Shown here: in pieces, positions 33,493 to 42,850 of the stretch | Position numbering within the stretch: the first letter of the stretch is position 1 | How the letters are laid out: each line of letters begins with the position of its first letter | Made by a program: the position numbers and the translations under genes | NCBI GenBank assembly: GCA_016458225.1 | Contig: JAEMGR010000038.1 | Coordinates: forward strand, 1 to 64,000 | DNA from: Myxococcaceae bacterium JPH2 | GTDB lineage: Bacteria > Myxococcota > Myxococcia > Myxococcales > Myxococcaceae | Length of the DNA stretch: 64,000 bases | Reading direction: 5' to 3' | Notes under the pieces: model-generated | The model's database searches: none | Told to the model about the DNA's origin: nothing | Seen by the model: only the letters and a program-made list of their open reading frames with translations

Positions 33493-34207
33493 GTCGAAGC
33501 ACTGCTCCCACGATGAGCTCGGTCGATTCGGGGGTCGGTGGCTCGCCCTCCAGCCCGCCGTGCACCCACGCCGTCGAAAACCCCGTGCTTTCCAACAGTT
33601 GCGTCAGTTCCGCAAGGGGATAGTAGCGGATGGCATAGGACGCGGACAGCACGCGCCCATCCGCCAAGGTCAAGGTGCGTCGCCCCACATCGCGGCCACG
33701 CACCGCGTCGAAGTGGCTCTCCTCTTCCAGGACACTCCCATCCGGTAACCGCCGTGTGAATGCCGCGCTTGGCGAAGCCGCCAGCCGCTCGGCCGGGACG
33801 GTTTGAAACACCAGCGTGCCGCCGGGCCGGAGCACTCGGGCCACCTCGCGCAAGAGCCGCACGTGCGCCTCGTCCGAGAACGCGAACAGTGTCGAGTACC
33901 AGGCATAGGCGCCCCCCAGCGACGCGGCGCGAAACGGCAGCGCGAGCAGGTCCCCCCGCACCGCCGGGAAGCCCCGCCGGCGCATGGCCAGGGATAGCGG
34001 ATCCAACTCCAGCCCGAGCACGCGTCCCGCCAGCGGGCCCGAGGCGTTCAGCCGAGCCGCATGGCGACCATGGCCACAGCCCAGATCCACCACCGGCCCC
34101 GGCACCGAGGCGAACACGGACGCGAGGTAGTCCGCCTCGCGCGCGGTGACGGGCTCGGACAGGAAGGGCAACGTGCTGCGCAGGTACAGCTCGCCAAAGA
34201 ACCCCAC
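33485..34207 (-). CDS. Class I SAM-dependent methyltransferase
   Basis: 240 residues from the GTG at 34207 (VGFFGELYLRSTLPF). SAM-binding motif VVDLGCGHGRHAARL, then acidic LGLELDP, and LREVARVLRPGGTLVFQTVP, as in UbiE-type methyltransferases. Substrate unknown. The frame continues upstream into the aminotransferase gene, but that part is out of register with real coding sequence and was trimmed. Starts 11 bases after the aminotransferase stop and overlaps the HMG-CoA lyase start. Confidence 0.85.
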   Translation of the reverse strand: MGFFGELYLRSTLPFLSEPVTAREADYLASVFASVPGPVVDLGCGHGRHAARLNASGPLAGRVLGLELDPLSLAMRRRGFPAVRGDLLALPFRAASLGGAYAWYSTLFAFSDEAHVRLLREVARVLRPGGTLVFQTVPAERLAASPSAAFTRRLPDGSVLEEESHFDAVRGRDVGRRTLTLADGRVLSASYAIRYYPLAELTQLLESTGFSTAWVHGGLEGEPPTPESTELIVGAVLRHG

Positions 34208-34217
34208 CGCGCGCGGC

Positions 34218-35411
34218 TCAGCGAGCGGGGGCGAGCCGGGCACGCAGACGCTTCGAGGCCTCGTCGAGCACCGCGTCCGTCTTGCAGAAGGCGAAGCGCG
34301 CCATGCCCTGCCCCAGGTGGCGGTGCTCCGGGCTGTAGAAGACGCTGGGCGGAATGGCGGCCACGCCCACCTCCGTGACGAGGTGCCGGCAGAAGGCCAC
34401 GTCGTCCGCGAAGCCGTGGCGCGCGATGTCCGTGAGGATGAAGTAGCTGCCCTCGGGCGTGTACACGGGGAGCCCCGCCTCGCGCAGGCCCGCGAGCAGC
34501 CGCTCGCGCTTCCCAAGATAGAGGCGCGTGAGGTCCTCGAAGTACGCATCGGGAAGTCGCAGCGCGGTGGCCACGGCGGCCTGGAGCGGTGACGCCGTGG
34601 CGAACGTCACGAACTGGTGGGCCCGTTGCACAGCATCGCGCAGCGGCGGCGGCGCAATCACCCACCCCACCTTCCAGCCGGTGAGGCTGAAGGACTTGCC
34701 CGCGCTGCTCACGGTGACGGTGCGATCCGCGAAGACAGGCAGCGTCGCGGGACGCAGGTGCCGGGCCGGCGCGAAGACGAGGTGCTCATACACCTCGTCG
34801 GAGAGCACGAACGCGTCGTGCTCCGCGCACAGCCCGCCGAGGAACTCCAGCTCCTCGCGCGTGAAGACCTTGCCCGTGGGATTGTGGGGCGTGTTGAGGA
34901 TGAGCAGGCGCGTGCGCGGACCGAACGCGGCACGGACCTCGTCGCGATCGAACCACCACGTGGCATGCGCCGCGTCGGGCGGGCGCAGCGGGACGTAGCG
35001 AGCGGTGGCCCCCAGGAACGCGATGTTCGCGTCATACGAGTCATAGAACGGCTCGAAGGCCACCACCTCGTCGCCGGGATTCACCAGCCCCAGGAGCACA
35101 TCGAGGATGGCCTCGGTGGCCCCGCTGGTGACGGTGACCATGGTGTCGGGGTCCACTGCCTGGCCGTGGAAGCGCATCGCGTGCTCGGCGATGGCCTGCC
35201 GCAGGTCCTTCGCGCCCACGCCCATGGCGTACTGGTTGATGCCGTCGCGGATGGCGCGCTGAGCGGCTTCCTTCACCGCGTCGGGGCCGTCGAAGTCTGG
35301 GAAGCCCTGCCCCAGGTTGACGGCGCTGTGCTTGGCGGCGAGCGCGCTGAACTCGGAGAAGACGGTGGTGCCGAAGCGGGAGACGCGCTCTGCGAACACG
35401 GGCCTGGACAT
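34218..35411 (-). CDS. Pyridoxal-phosphate aminotransferase, class I/II
   Basis: 397 residues from the ATG at 35411 (MSRPVFAERVSRFGTTVFSE). Fold type I: VNLGQGFPDFDGP, LILNTPHNPTGKVF, DEVYEHLVF, and the PLP lysine in VSSAGKSFSLTGWKVGW. The GQGFPDFDGP start and KSFSLTGWKVGW match the methionine aminotransferase/kynurenine aminotransferase branch (YbdL-like). Specificity cannot be fixed by eye. The much longer open frame (to 35966) runs antisense over the phosphatase gene and was rejected. Confidence 0.9.
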   Translation of the reverse strand: MSRPVFAERVSRFGTTVFSEFSALAAKHSAVNLGQGFPDFDGPDAVKEAAQRAIRDGINQYAMGVGAKDLRQAIAEHAMRFHGQAVDPDTMVTVTSGATEAILDVLLGLVNPGDEVVAFEPFYDSYDANIAFLGATARYVPLRPPDAAHATWWFDRDEVRAAFGPRTRLLILNTPHNPTGKVFTREELEFLGGLCAEHDAFVLSDEVYEHLVFAPARHLRPATLPVFADRTVTVSSAGKSFSLTGWKVGWVIAPPPLRDAVQRAHQFVTFATASPLQAAVATALRLPDAYFEDLTRLYLGKRERLLAGLREAGLPVYTPEGSYFILTDIARHGFADDVAFCRHLVTEVGVAAIPPSVFYSPEHRHLGQGMARFAFCKTDAVLDEASKRLRARLAPAR

Positions 35412-35449
35412 GGCGGACGGGTCCTCCGGTGGGCCGGAGGACCGGCCAT

Positions 35450-36427
35450 TCAGGGGCGAACGATAGCGTCCACCGGGACGGAACGCGCGGCTTCCTCGCT
35501 CGCGCGCTGCCGGACGGCCCGAGACAGCACGAGGGCCAGACTCGTCACCACCACCACGAGCGGCACCGCGCACAGCAGATCCGTGGCGTAGTGGAACCGC
35601 CCGGACAGCGTCGCGATGATGAGCCCGATGCCCGGGGCCAACATCACCCAGAACAGCGTCCGGTAGAACCGGAACGCGTAGAACAGCACCAGCAGCGTCG
35701 CCCCGGTGTGCCCGGACGGGAAGCAGTCCCGCGTGAAGAGCGGCGTGCGCATCATCGACTCGAGCAGCGGCGTGAGCGGCCCGCCGTGCAACCCCGGCCC
35801 ATCGAATGCGCCGATGAGGAAGTAGCGCGGCCCCACCGCGGGCACCAGCGAGTAGGCCGCGTAGTTGAGACTGAAGAGCAGGCCCAGGCCCAGGAGGTAC
35901 TCGTCGAACCCCGCCGTGGCGCCCCGTCCCCGGTAGTACAGCAGGATGCCCAGCAGCAGCGGCCACATGAAGTGGCCGTAGTAGCAGAGCATCAGCACGT
36001 CATTGAGCAGCGGAGGCACCCGGTGCGCCAGCTCCACCGCGGCCTGGAAGCCGAAGAGGCGCTGATCCGTGGCCATGAGCTGCGCGTCCTTCACGAGCGG
36101 ATTGATCCAATCCACCACGGGCCCGAGCCACCCATGCACCATGGCGGACACGGGCAGCAGCCAGAAGTCCGCCGCGACACTCAGCAGCCGCTGTCGGGGG
36201 AAGCGAGACTCCAGCGTGCGGAGCACCAGGGGCCCGAGCGCCATCATTCCGAACAGCCAGCCGTTGCGCGCGGCGTGGTAGCCCCAGCGAGCCGGCCCCA
36301 AGAGCACCAGGGCGGCCAGCGAGCAGGCGACGATGATGACGATGTCGACGCCACGGAAGCGGACCTGCGGCTGGCGAGCGTCCACCAGGGTTCGGCTGCG
36401 CTCTCGGGTGAAGGACCAGGAACTCAC
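35450..36427 (-). CDS. PAP2-family integral membrane phosphatase
   Basis: 325 residues with about six membrane helices. PAP2 active-site motifs: FPSGHTGATLL (His) and GRFHYATDLL (final His/Asp), with the first basic motif in the preceding loop less clear. Such enzymes remove phosphate from lipid phosphates or undecaprenyl pyrophosphate. The GTG start at 36427 overlaps the RND exporter stop as GTGA, so the two are coupled and may act on the same lipid or cell-envelope substrate. Confidence 0.85.
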   Translation of the reverse strand: MSSWSFTRERSRTLVDARQPQVRFRGVDIVIIVACSLAALVLLGPARWGYHAARNGWLFGMMALGPLVLRTLESRFPRQRLLSVAADFWLLPVSAMVHGWLGPVVDWINPLVKDAQLMATDQRLFGFQAAVELAHRVPPLLNDVLMLCYYGHFMWPLLLGILLYYRGRGATAGFDEYLLGLGLLFSLNYAAYSLVPAVGPRYFLIGAFDGPGLHGGPLTPLLESMMRTPLFTRDCFPSGHTGATLLVLFYAFRFYRTLFWVMLAPGIGLIIATLSGRFHYATDLLCAVPLVVVVTSLALVLSRAVRQRASEEAARSVPVDAIVRP

Positions 36428-38922
36428 GCCGACTTTCGCTCCCCCGGCGGCCCGGCCGACACATCGCCAGCCACGCCGAGATCCAGGTTCGGAACGCCCA
36501 CCCCGTCGCCCTGATGCCGCCCCTTCCATCGCTCCAGCAACGCCAGCATGGCAGGGAAGAACACTGTCGTCCCCATGAAGGTGCACACGACCCCGAGGAT
36601 CGCAATCTGTCCAATGCTGCGCAGTCCCTGATGGTTCGCGACGAGCAGCGCGCCGTAACCCGCCGCGTTGGAGATGGTCGCCACCACGGCGGCCAGGCCC
36701 GTGTGCCGGACCACCTTGCCGAGCGAGCCAGGGCCCTCTTCCTCGTACCGGTGGAACAGATGCACCGAGTTGTCCACCGCGATGGCCAGGAGGTTGGGCA
36801 GCACCACCGCGTTGATGAAGTTGAGCTGCACGTCGAACAGGTACATGCCGCCCGCCAGGCACGTCATGCCCAGGAAGAGCGGGCCGGCCACCAGCAGCGC
36901 ACGCTTGAAGCTGCGCAGGCTGGCGAAGATGACCAGGAAGACGACCACCGCGGCGGACCAGAGGATGAACGGGCCATCCCCCCGCACGAGCGAGAAGATG
37001 CGCGCCGCGATGCGGTTGCTGTCCAGCACCGCCAGGTCGATGCCCTTCGCCTTGGCGCCGTCGACCACCTCGTCGATCTGCGCCGCCCAGCGCTGCAGGT
37101 CCTGGGTGTCGTAGTTGGACACGGACGGGAACAGCAGGAGGAACATGCCCTTGCCGTCCAGCGCCTCGAAGCGCCGGCGCGCCTCCACGGGCACCTGCTC
37201 CAGCGCGTAGGGCTTGGCCTCCACCAGCTCCCGGAACTGCTTCACCTTCGCGTCGGCCTGAATCTCCGAGGGCAGGCCGTCGAGGATGGCCTTGATCTTC
37301 CCGATCTCCGCCTGCCGGTGCTCCAGGTCATACGGAACCAGATCGCTCAGGGACGCGGTGCGCAGGAAGACGGAGTCCTTCCCGTTCTTCACCTTCACCT
37401 GCGCGATGATGTCCTCCACCTGGTGGACCTGATCCAGGTTGTCCACGTAGAGGATGGCCGGGTTGAGCGGCGAGCCGATCTGCTCGGTGATGTGGTCGTC
37501 CAGCCGGGAGGCCGGCGAGTCGCCCTTGAGGTTGCGCAGGTTCGTCTCGAAGCCCAGGCGCGGCGCGATGACGACCGAATAGGCCGCGAACCCGACCACC
37601 ATGAGCGCGATGGCCGCGATGAGCCCGGTGGGCCAGCGCCGCCACTCCTTCTCGGGGGCCGCGGGCGTGGCCGGTGCCGCGCCTGGAGCGGGCGCCTCGT
37701 CCCGACGGAAGGGCCGGATGCGCTCGGCGATGGCGAGCAGCGACGGACCGATGGCGTAGGCCGCCAGCACCGCCAGCATCACGCCCAGGCCGGCCAGCAG
37801 GCCGAACTGCTTGAATGCGTGGAACTGCGCCAGCAGCAGCACGAGGAACGCCGCCGCGTTGGTGAGCGCCGAGGTGAGCGCGCCGCTGAACGTGCCGCGC
37901 ACCGTCGCCGCGAGCGACTCGCGCACGCCCTGGGTCTGCCGCTCCTCCCAGTAGCGCATCGACAGGTGGACGCCATACTCGATGCCCAGGCCGATGAGGA
38001 TGGCCACGAGGAAGCCCGTGACGATGTTGAGGTGCCCGATGGCGAGCTGCGCGAAGGCGAACGTGAAGACGAGCCCCACCATGACTGGCAGGCCCACCAC
38101 GAACAGCGCCGAGATGCGCCGGGTGGCCAGGAGGATGAGGGCCACCGCGATGAGGCCGGACAGCAGGCCCGCGTTGGACAGGTCGCGGCGCATCACCGCG
38201 TCCTCCTCGATGCGGTTCTGGAAGTTGCCCGTGGCCTCCAGCGTGACGCCCGGGTAGCTCGCCGCCGCCAGCTCCCGCCCCGTCCCCAGGGCCTTGTCCA
38301 CGAAGCGCCGCGCGAAGTCGAGGTCGCCCGCCGTCCCCGACGGCTTGATCATCAAATACACTTCCGAGCCGTCCGCGTTCGTCAGGAACTCCCGCATCGG
38401 CGTCTCGGGCGTGTGCTTCTTCGCGATCTCCTCGAAGGTGGGCGGCTTGGGCAGGGCGCCCAGGTCGATGTAGAGCGGGTTGTACTGCTGTCGCTCGTAG
38501 TGAACCCGGGCCTCGATGTCACTGCGCAGCGCCTCCAGCTTCTCCGCCGGTAGCAGCAGGAGGCCGTGCGTGCGGAAGAACTCCACGTCGAAGTGGTACT
38601 CGACGTAGCGGACCTCTGGGAGGGCCTCGAGCCGCGACTTCAGCTCCCCGGCATAGGCGCGAAGCTTGTCGGGGGTCGTCCCCTTCGCCATGACGACGAG
38701 GTACCCGTCACCCCCCGCCTTCTCTGACACGCGTGTCAGATCTCGCACCTCGCGAGCCCCTTCGGGAAGAAGCTCCACGAAGGACCCGCGAAACTCCAGC
38801 CGCGACGCGAGCAGCCCGCAAACGGCCGTCACCAGGGCGAAGACCGCCAGTACTTGCCAAGGGCGCGCCATGGCTCCCTGGATGAACCCATCGAACCACC
38901 GCTGCCGCCAAGACTTGGACAC
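36424..38922 (-). CDS. RND/MMPL-type exporter
   Basis: 832 residues from the GTG at 38922, preceded by GAGGAG; 19 upstream codons rejected. Two symmetric halves: a lone helix near the N-terminus, a large periplasmic loop, then a cluster of five helices (for example NIVTGFLVAILIGLGIEYGVHLS), and again in the second half (FINAVVLPNLLAIAVDNSVHLF). The GLGIEYGVH and IAVDNSVH segments are the acidic motifs expected for proton-coupled RND lipid transporters (MMPL, hopanoid exporter HpnN). The role is likely export of a lipid or polyketide; no partner subunits are adjacent, only the coupled PAP2 phosphatase. Confidence 0.88.
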   Translation of the reverse strand: MSKSWRQRWFDGFIQGAMARPWQVLAVFALVTAVCGLLASRLEFRGSFVELLPEGAREVRDLTRVSEKAGGDGYLVVMAKGTTPDKLRAYAGELKSRLEALPEVRYVEYHFDVEFFRTHGLLLLPAEKLEALRSDIEARVHYERQQYNPLYIDLGALPKPPTFEEIAKKHTPETPMREFLTNADGSEVYLMIKPSGTAGDLDFARRFVDKALGTGRELAAASYPGVTLEATGNFQNRIEEDAVMRRDLSNAGLLSGLIAVALILLATRRISALFVVGLPVMVGLVFTFAFAQLAIGHLNIVTGFLVAILIGLGIEYGVHLSMRYWEERQTQGVRESLAATVRGTFSGALTSALTNAAAFLVLLLAQFHAFKQFGLLAGLGVMLAVLAAYAIGPSLLAIAERIRPFRRDEAPAPGAAPATPAAPEKEWRRWPTGLIAAIALMVVGFAAYSVVIAPRLGFETNLRNLKGDSPASRLDDHITEQIGSPLNPAILYVDNLDQVHQVEDIIAQVKVKNGKDSVFLRTASLSDLVPYDLEHRQAEIGKIKAILDGLPSEIQADAKVKQFRELVEAKPYALEQVPVEARRRFEALDGKGMFLLLFPSVSNYDTQDLQRWAAQIDEVVDGAKAKGIDLAVLDSNRIAARIFSLVRGDGPFILWSAAVVVFLVIFASLRSFKRALLVAGPLFLGMTCLAGGMYLFDVQLNFINAVVLPNLLAIAVDNSVHLFHRYEEEGPGSLGKVVRHTGLAAVVATISNAAGYGALLVANHQGLRSIGQIAILGVVCTFMGTTVFFPAMLALLERWKGRHQGDGVGVPNLDLGVAGDVSAGPPGERKSA

Positions 38923-39179
38923 CGTCCACTCCTCGAAATTGGCCGGCACAAGCAAGTTCCCAGCCACTTGTACCGGCACCCCCCAACAGCGGGAGAAGTG
39001 GAAGCCTTCCGGGCGCTTGCGCGACCCCTCACATGTGTCCCGATGTAAGCCCAGGGGACTCCACTATCTCCTGGCTGACGGGCATGCCTGGGGCGGCGGC
39101 GTGCCACCGATGCCACGCCTGTGTCAAGTGGCTGGCTGTCGGGGGTGGCCGAGGGCCATGCGAGGTGTCAGTCCGCGCC

Positions 39180-39208
39180 TTGACAGTGTGGAGTTCCCTC
39201 TTTATTCA
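39180..39208 (+). promoter_or_regulatory. Probable sigma-70-type promoter for the serine palmitoyltransferase operon
   Basis: A perfect -35 box TTGACA, a 17-base spacer and -10-like TATTCA, about 130 bases before the ATG at 39340. The rest of the 417-base divergent gap (38923-39339) holds no gene I can support; the exporter promoter is presumably also here. Confidence 0.5.
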
Positions 39209-39339
39209 CGGCCGGCGTCGTCCTGCTGGGTGGTCGCGCACGCTGGGCATCCGGGACGGAACAGGCCCTGCATACAGAACAGCGACCCGATCCCGTTTCC
39301 ACCCAAGGATCACTCCCCCCGACGCAGAGAAAGAGCACC

Positions 39340-40893
39340 ATGAGCGACGTCTTCGAAAAGTGCCGTACCTGGAAGGACTACCGGATCGCGAAGGCCACCG
39401 GGCTCTACCCGTACTTTCGCGCCATCGAAGCGTCCCATGGCGCCACGGAGGTCGAAATCGAGGGTCGGCGAGTCATCATGGTCGGCTCCAACAACTACTT
39501 GGGCCTGTCCGCGGATCCCCGCGTGAAGGAAGCGGCCATCAAGGCCACCGAGAAGTTTGGCACCACCTGCTCCGGCTCGCGCCTGCTGAACGGCACCCTG
39601 GCGCTTCATGAGGAGCTGGAAGCGCGTCTGGCGAAGTTCCTCAACCGCGAGGCCGCCATCGTGATTTCCACCGGGTTCCAGACGAACCTGGCGCTGGCCT
39701 CCATCCTCGGCCGGCACGACATCGTCTTCAGCGACCGCCAGAACCACGCGTCGCTGGTGGACGGCATCCGCCTGTCGTTCGCGACCGAGCGCAAGTTCCG
39801 CCACAACGACATGGAGCACCTGGAGCAGCTCCTGTCGGCGGCGGATCCGGACGCGGGGAAGATCATCGTCACGGACGGCGTGTTCTCCATGGAGGGCGAC
39901 ATCTGCAACCTGCCCCGCATCGTGGAGCTGGCCGCCACGTACAACGCGCGGGTGATGACGGATGACGCCCACGCCATGGGCGTGCTGGGCGAGCTGGGCC
40001 GGGGCACCTCCGAGTACTTCGGACTGGAGAAGGAGACGGACCTCGTCATGGGGACGTTCTCCAAGAGCTTCGCGTCGCTCGGCGGCGTGCTGGCCGGTCC
40101 GTTCGAGGTCATCAACTACATCCGCCACAAGGCGCGCTCGGTCATCTTCTCCGCGTCCATGACGCCCGCCTCCATCGCGGCGGCGCTCAAGGCGACGGAG
40201 ATCATCGAGGCCGAGCCGCAGCGACGCGCGCGCCTGCTGGACATCGCGGAGAAGATGCACAACGGCTTCCGCGCCATGGGCTTTGACACGGGCGTCTCCG
40301 TGACCCCCGTGGTCCCCGTGCACATCGGCGACCAGGTGAAGTGTTTCCGCTTCTGGCGCGCGCTGCACGAGGCAGGCGTGTTCGCCAACCCGGTGATTCC
40401 GCCGGCGGTCGAGCCGGGCCACGCGCTCATCCGCACCAGCTACATGGCCACGCACACCGACGCGCAGCTCGATCAGGTGCTGGACACCTTCGAGAAGATC
40501 GGCCGCCGCCTGGGCGTCATCCCGGAGACGCGCCCCACGGTGTACGAGCCGGTGAAGATCGCGCGCCCGGGCTCCAACGTCCGCGGCAACCGCGCCAGCG
40601 AGACCTGGGCGGCCGGCAGCGCGGGCCAGCTCGCGGATCGCGGCTTCTCGCTGGATCAGCTCTCGCGCATGTCGTCGCGCGAGATGGCCGGCAAGCTCTT
40701 CGACGCCGTCGAGCAGCTCACCTGGCGCGCCGCGAACCTCCAGCCGGAGGACCTGCGCAAGCTGGGTGAGGCGCCCATGAAGCTCTGGGAGAAGCGCGGC
40801 GAGCTGGGCGGGCTCTTGCTGGAGAAGGGCGCCCACCTGTTCCTGCGCAACGGCGCTGACGGCTCTGACGGCAACCAGGCCGAAAGGAACTGA
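39340..40893 (+). CDS. spt: Serine palmitoyltransferase-like alpha-oxoamine synthase
   Basis: 517 residues. Condenses serine with an acyl-CoA or acyl-ACP to a 3-keto sphinganine-type product. PLP fold: SNNYLGLSADPRVKEAA, NHASLVDGIRLS, DDAHAMGVLGELGRGTSE and the PLP lysine K242 in GTFSKSFASLGG. The family (SPT, KBL, AONS) is about 400 residues; here about 110 extra, partly charged residues follow with no match I recognise. The next gene, 8 bases on, encodes a GNAT-like acyltransferase, which fits a ceramide pathway; myxobacteria are known to make sphingolipids. KBL or AONS remain possible but the neighbour argues for SPT. Confidence 0.82.
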   Translation: MSDVFEKCRTWKDYRIAKATGLYPYFRAIEASHGATEVEIEGRRVIMVGSNNYLGLSADPRVKEAAIKATEKFGTTCSGSRLLNGTLALHEELEARLAKFLNREAAIVISTGFQTNLALASILGRHDIVFSDRQNHASLVDGIRLSFATERKFRHNDMEHLEQLLSAADPDAGKIIVTDGVFSMEGDICNLPRIVELAATYNARVMTDDAHAMGVLGELGRGTSEYFGLEKETDLVMGTFSKSFASLGGVLAGPFEVINYIRHKARSVIFSASMTPASIAAALKATEIIEAEPQRRARLLDIAEKMHNGFRAMGFDTGVSVTPVVPVHIGDQVKCFRFWRALHEAGVFANPVIPPAVEPGHALIRTSYMATHTDAQLDQVLDTFEKIGRRLGVIPETRPTVYEPVKIARPGSNVRGNRASETWAAGSAGQLADRGFSLDQLSRMSSREMAGKLFDAVEQLTWRAANLQPEDLRKLGEAPMKLWEKRGELGGLLLEKGAHLFLRNGADGSDGNQAERN

Positions 40894-40901
40894 GCCCCTC
40901 C

Positions 40902-42083
40902 ATGGCCCTCCCCGCCGAACAAGACGCAGCTTCCCCCGCCCTTCCCCCCATGCCCGTGGATGTCCAGATCTCCCCTGTGCGGAGCTCGGCGGACCGGATG
41001 GCCTTCATCCGGTTCCCCTACTCCGTCTACCGGAACGATCCGAACTGGGTCCCGCCGCTGGAGATGGAGCGAAAGGACTTCCTCGACCCGAAGAAGAACC
41101 CCTTCCTCGAGTACGCGGACGTGGAGCTGTTCCTGGCTCGGCGGGGCAATCAGGTGCTGGGGCGCATCGCCGCCATCAAGAACCCGCACCACATGGAGTA
41201 CCACGGCACCAAGGAGGGCTTCTTCGGCCTCTTCGAGTGCGTGAACGACGCGAGCGTGGCGCGGGCGCTGCTGGACACCGCGGCGAACTGGCTGCGGGAG
41301 CGCGGGCTGGACTCGATGCTCGGGCCGGCCAACTTCTCGTCCAACCAGGACTGGGGCTTGCTGGTCGAGGGGCATGAGACGCCGCCCGCGATCATGATGC
41401 CCTACAACCCGCCCTACTACTCCGCGCTCCTCGAGGCGTGCGGCTGCACCAAGGCGAAGGACCTGTGGGCGTGGGAGCTGTCCTCGGCCGCGGAGCCTCC
41501 GGAGAAGGTGGTGCGCATCGCGGAGAAGATCCGTCAGCGGGACGGCATCACCGTGCGCGCCATCCGGATGAGCGAGTTCGCCGCCGAGGTGTCGCGCGTC
41601 AAGGCCATCTACAACGCGGCCTGGGAGAAGAACTGGGGCTTCATCCCCATGACGGAGAAGGAGTTCGACCACCTGGCCAAGGACATGAAGACGGTCGTCC
41701 GGCCGGAGCTGGTGCTCATCGCCGAGGTGAAGGGCGAGCCGGTGGCCTTCTCCATGACGCTGCCTGACGCCAACGAGGCCCTGAAGGCGGCGGGCGGGCG
41801 GCTGACGCAGTTCGGTCTGCCCATCGGCCTGGTGAAGCTGCTCCTCGCCTCGCGGAAGATCCGGCGCCTGCGCCTGATCACCCTGGGCATCAAGGAGGGC
41901 TACCGTCGCCGTGGCCTGGACGCCATCCTGTACCTGGACACGCTCCGGACGGCGAAGCAGCTGGGCTACACGGGCGGAGAGATCTCCTGGACCCTCGAGG
42001 ACAACCATCTCGTGAACCGGGCCATCGAGAGCATGGGCGGCCGGCGGTCGAAGACGTATCGCGTCTTCCAGCGGCCCCTGTAA
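40902..42083 (+). CDS. GNAT-like acyltransferase, candidate bacterial ceramide synthase
   Basis: 393 residues. Resembles the long GNAT-type proteins with PYSVYRNDPNWVPPLEMERKDF near the start, LGPANFSSNQDWGLLVEG in the middle and a C-terminal acyl-CoA fold with ITLGIKEGYRRRGLDAILYL, in which the RRRG loop is the expected CoA-pyrophosphate grip. The ceramide synthase found in Caulobacter is a GNAT-type enzyme beside its serine palmitoyltransferase gene; this pair repeats that layout. That is inference from context; the acyl acceptor is not proven. Very short gap after the upstream gene points to an operon. Confidence 0.75.
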   Translation: MALPAEQDAASPALPPMPVDVQISPVRSSADRMAFIRFPYSVYRNDPNWVPPLEMERKDFLDPKKNPFLEYADVELFLARRGNQVLGRIAAIKNPHHMEYHGTKEGFFGLFECVNDASVARALLDTAANWLRERGLDSMLGPANFSSNQDWGLLVEGHETPPAIMMPYNPPYYSALLEACGCTKAKDLWAWELSSAAEPPEKVVRIAEKIRQRDGITVRAIRMSEFAAEVSRVKAIYNAAWEKNWGFIPMTEKEFDHLAKDMKTVVRPELVLIAEVKGEPVAFSMTLPDANEALKAAGGRLTQFGLPIGLVKLLLASRKIRRLRLITLGIKEGYRRRGLDAILYLDTLRTAKQLGYTGGEISWTLEDNHLVNRAIESMGGRRSKTYRVFQRPL

Positions 42084-42160
42084 CACCTGGCCTCGGGGCC
42101 CCTGCCCCGCTCACCTTTCGGGAGCGGGGTACGCGAGGCCCGGGCCAACTCTTCACCGCA

Positions 42161-42796
42161 CTACTTCGGCTGACCCGCCGCCCCAGTCGACTCGGCGGCG
42201 CTCGGCTTCACGGACGCGGCGCTGGTGTTGGCGTTCTCCTTCTCCAGCTGCGCGCGCTTGGACTTCAGCGTGGAGAGCAGTCCGTCGAAGCCCTTGTCGT
42301 TGAGGATCTTCCGGAACTGCCCCTTGTAGGTCTCCACCAGCGACACCTCGTCGGTGACGACGTCGAAGATGCGCCACTCGGCCTTGGGGGTGGTGCGGAA
42401 GAGCTTGTAGTCGACGGGGATCTCATCCTTCTTCACGGTGAGGGTGGTCACGACCGTGGCCTCGTTCCCCTGGATGGTCTCCTTGCCGTACTTCACGTCG
42501 GCCTTGGCCTGACCGATGGCCTTCTGGGCGTAGGACGCGCGCAAGAGGCCCGTCATCGTCTCGGTGAAGTCCTTGCGCTGGGCCGGCGTCAGGCCCTCCC
42601 AGGCCTTCTCGCCGAGGGCGCGCTTCGCCAGCTCCGAGAAGTCGACGAACTTCTCCACGACGCTGGCGAGCGACTGCACGGTGGCGCCAGGCGCGTTGGC
42701 GGCCTTCTGAACATCCGCATTGCCCGATTTGACGACGGTGAGCGGGGCGGCCGGCGCGGCGGCGAGCAGCGTGGCGGCGAGCAGGGAAGCGATCAT
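42161..42796 (-). CDS. MlaC/Ttg2D-family periplasmic phospholipid-binding protein
   Basis: 211 residues. Signal peptide MIASLLAATLLAAAPA. The body has the MlaC pattern: VVEKFVDFSELAKRALGEKAW, LTPAQRKDFTETMTGLLRASYA and VDYKLFRTTPKAEWRIFDVV. In the Mla system this protein carries phospholipids between inner and outer membrane. No other Mla subunit is present here; the TolC-like gene lies just upstream in the same direction, so it may serve another efflux or lipid route. Ends in a charged, Ser/Ala-rich tail. Confidence 0.85.
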   Translation of the reverse strand: MIASLLAATLLAAAPAAPLTVVKSGNADVQKAANAPGATVQSLASVVEKFVDFSELAKRALGEKAWEGLTPAQRKDFTETMTGLLRASYAQKAIGQAKADVKYGKETIQGNEATVVTTLTVKKDEIPVDYKLFRTTPKAEWRIFDVVTDEVSLVETYKGQFRKILNDKGFDGLLSTLKSKRAQLEKENANTSAASVKPSAAESTGAAGQPK

Positions 42797-42850
42797 TTGC
42801 GTATGGCTCCGGGATGGAGAACGAGAGTCAGGACAGCAAGGGTAAGATGC

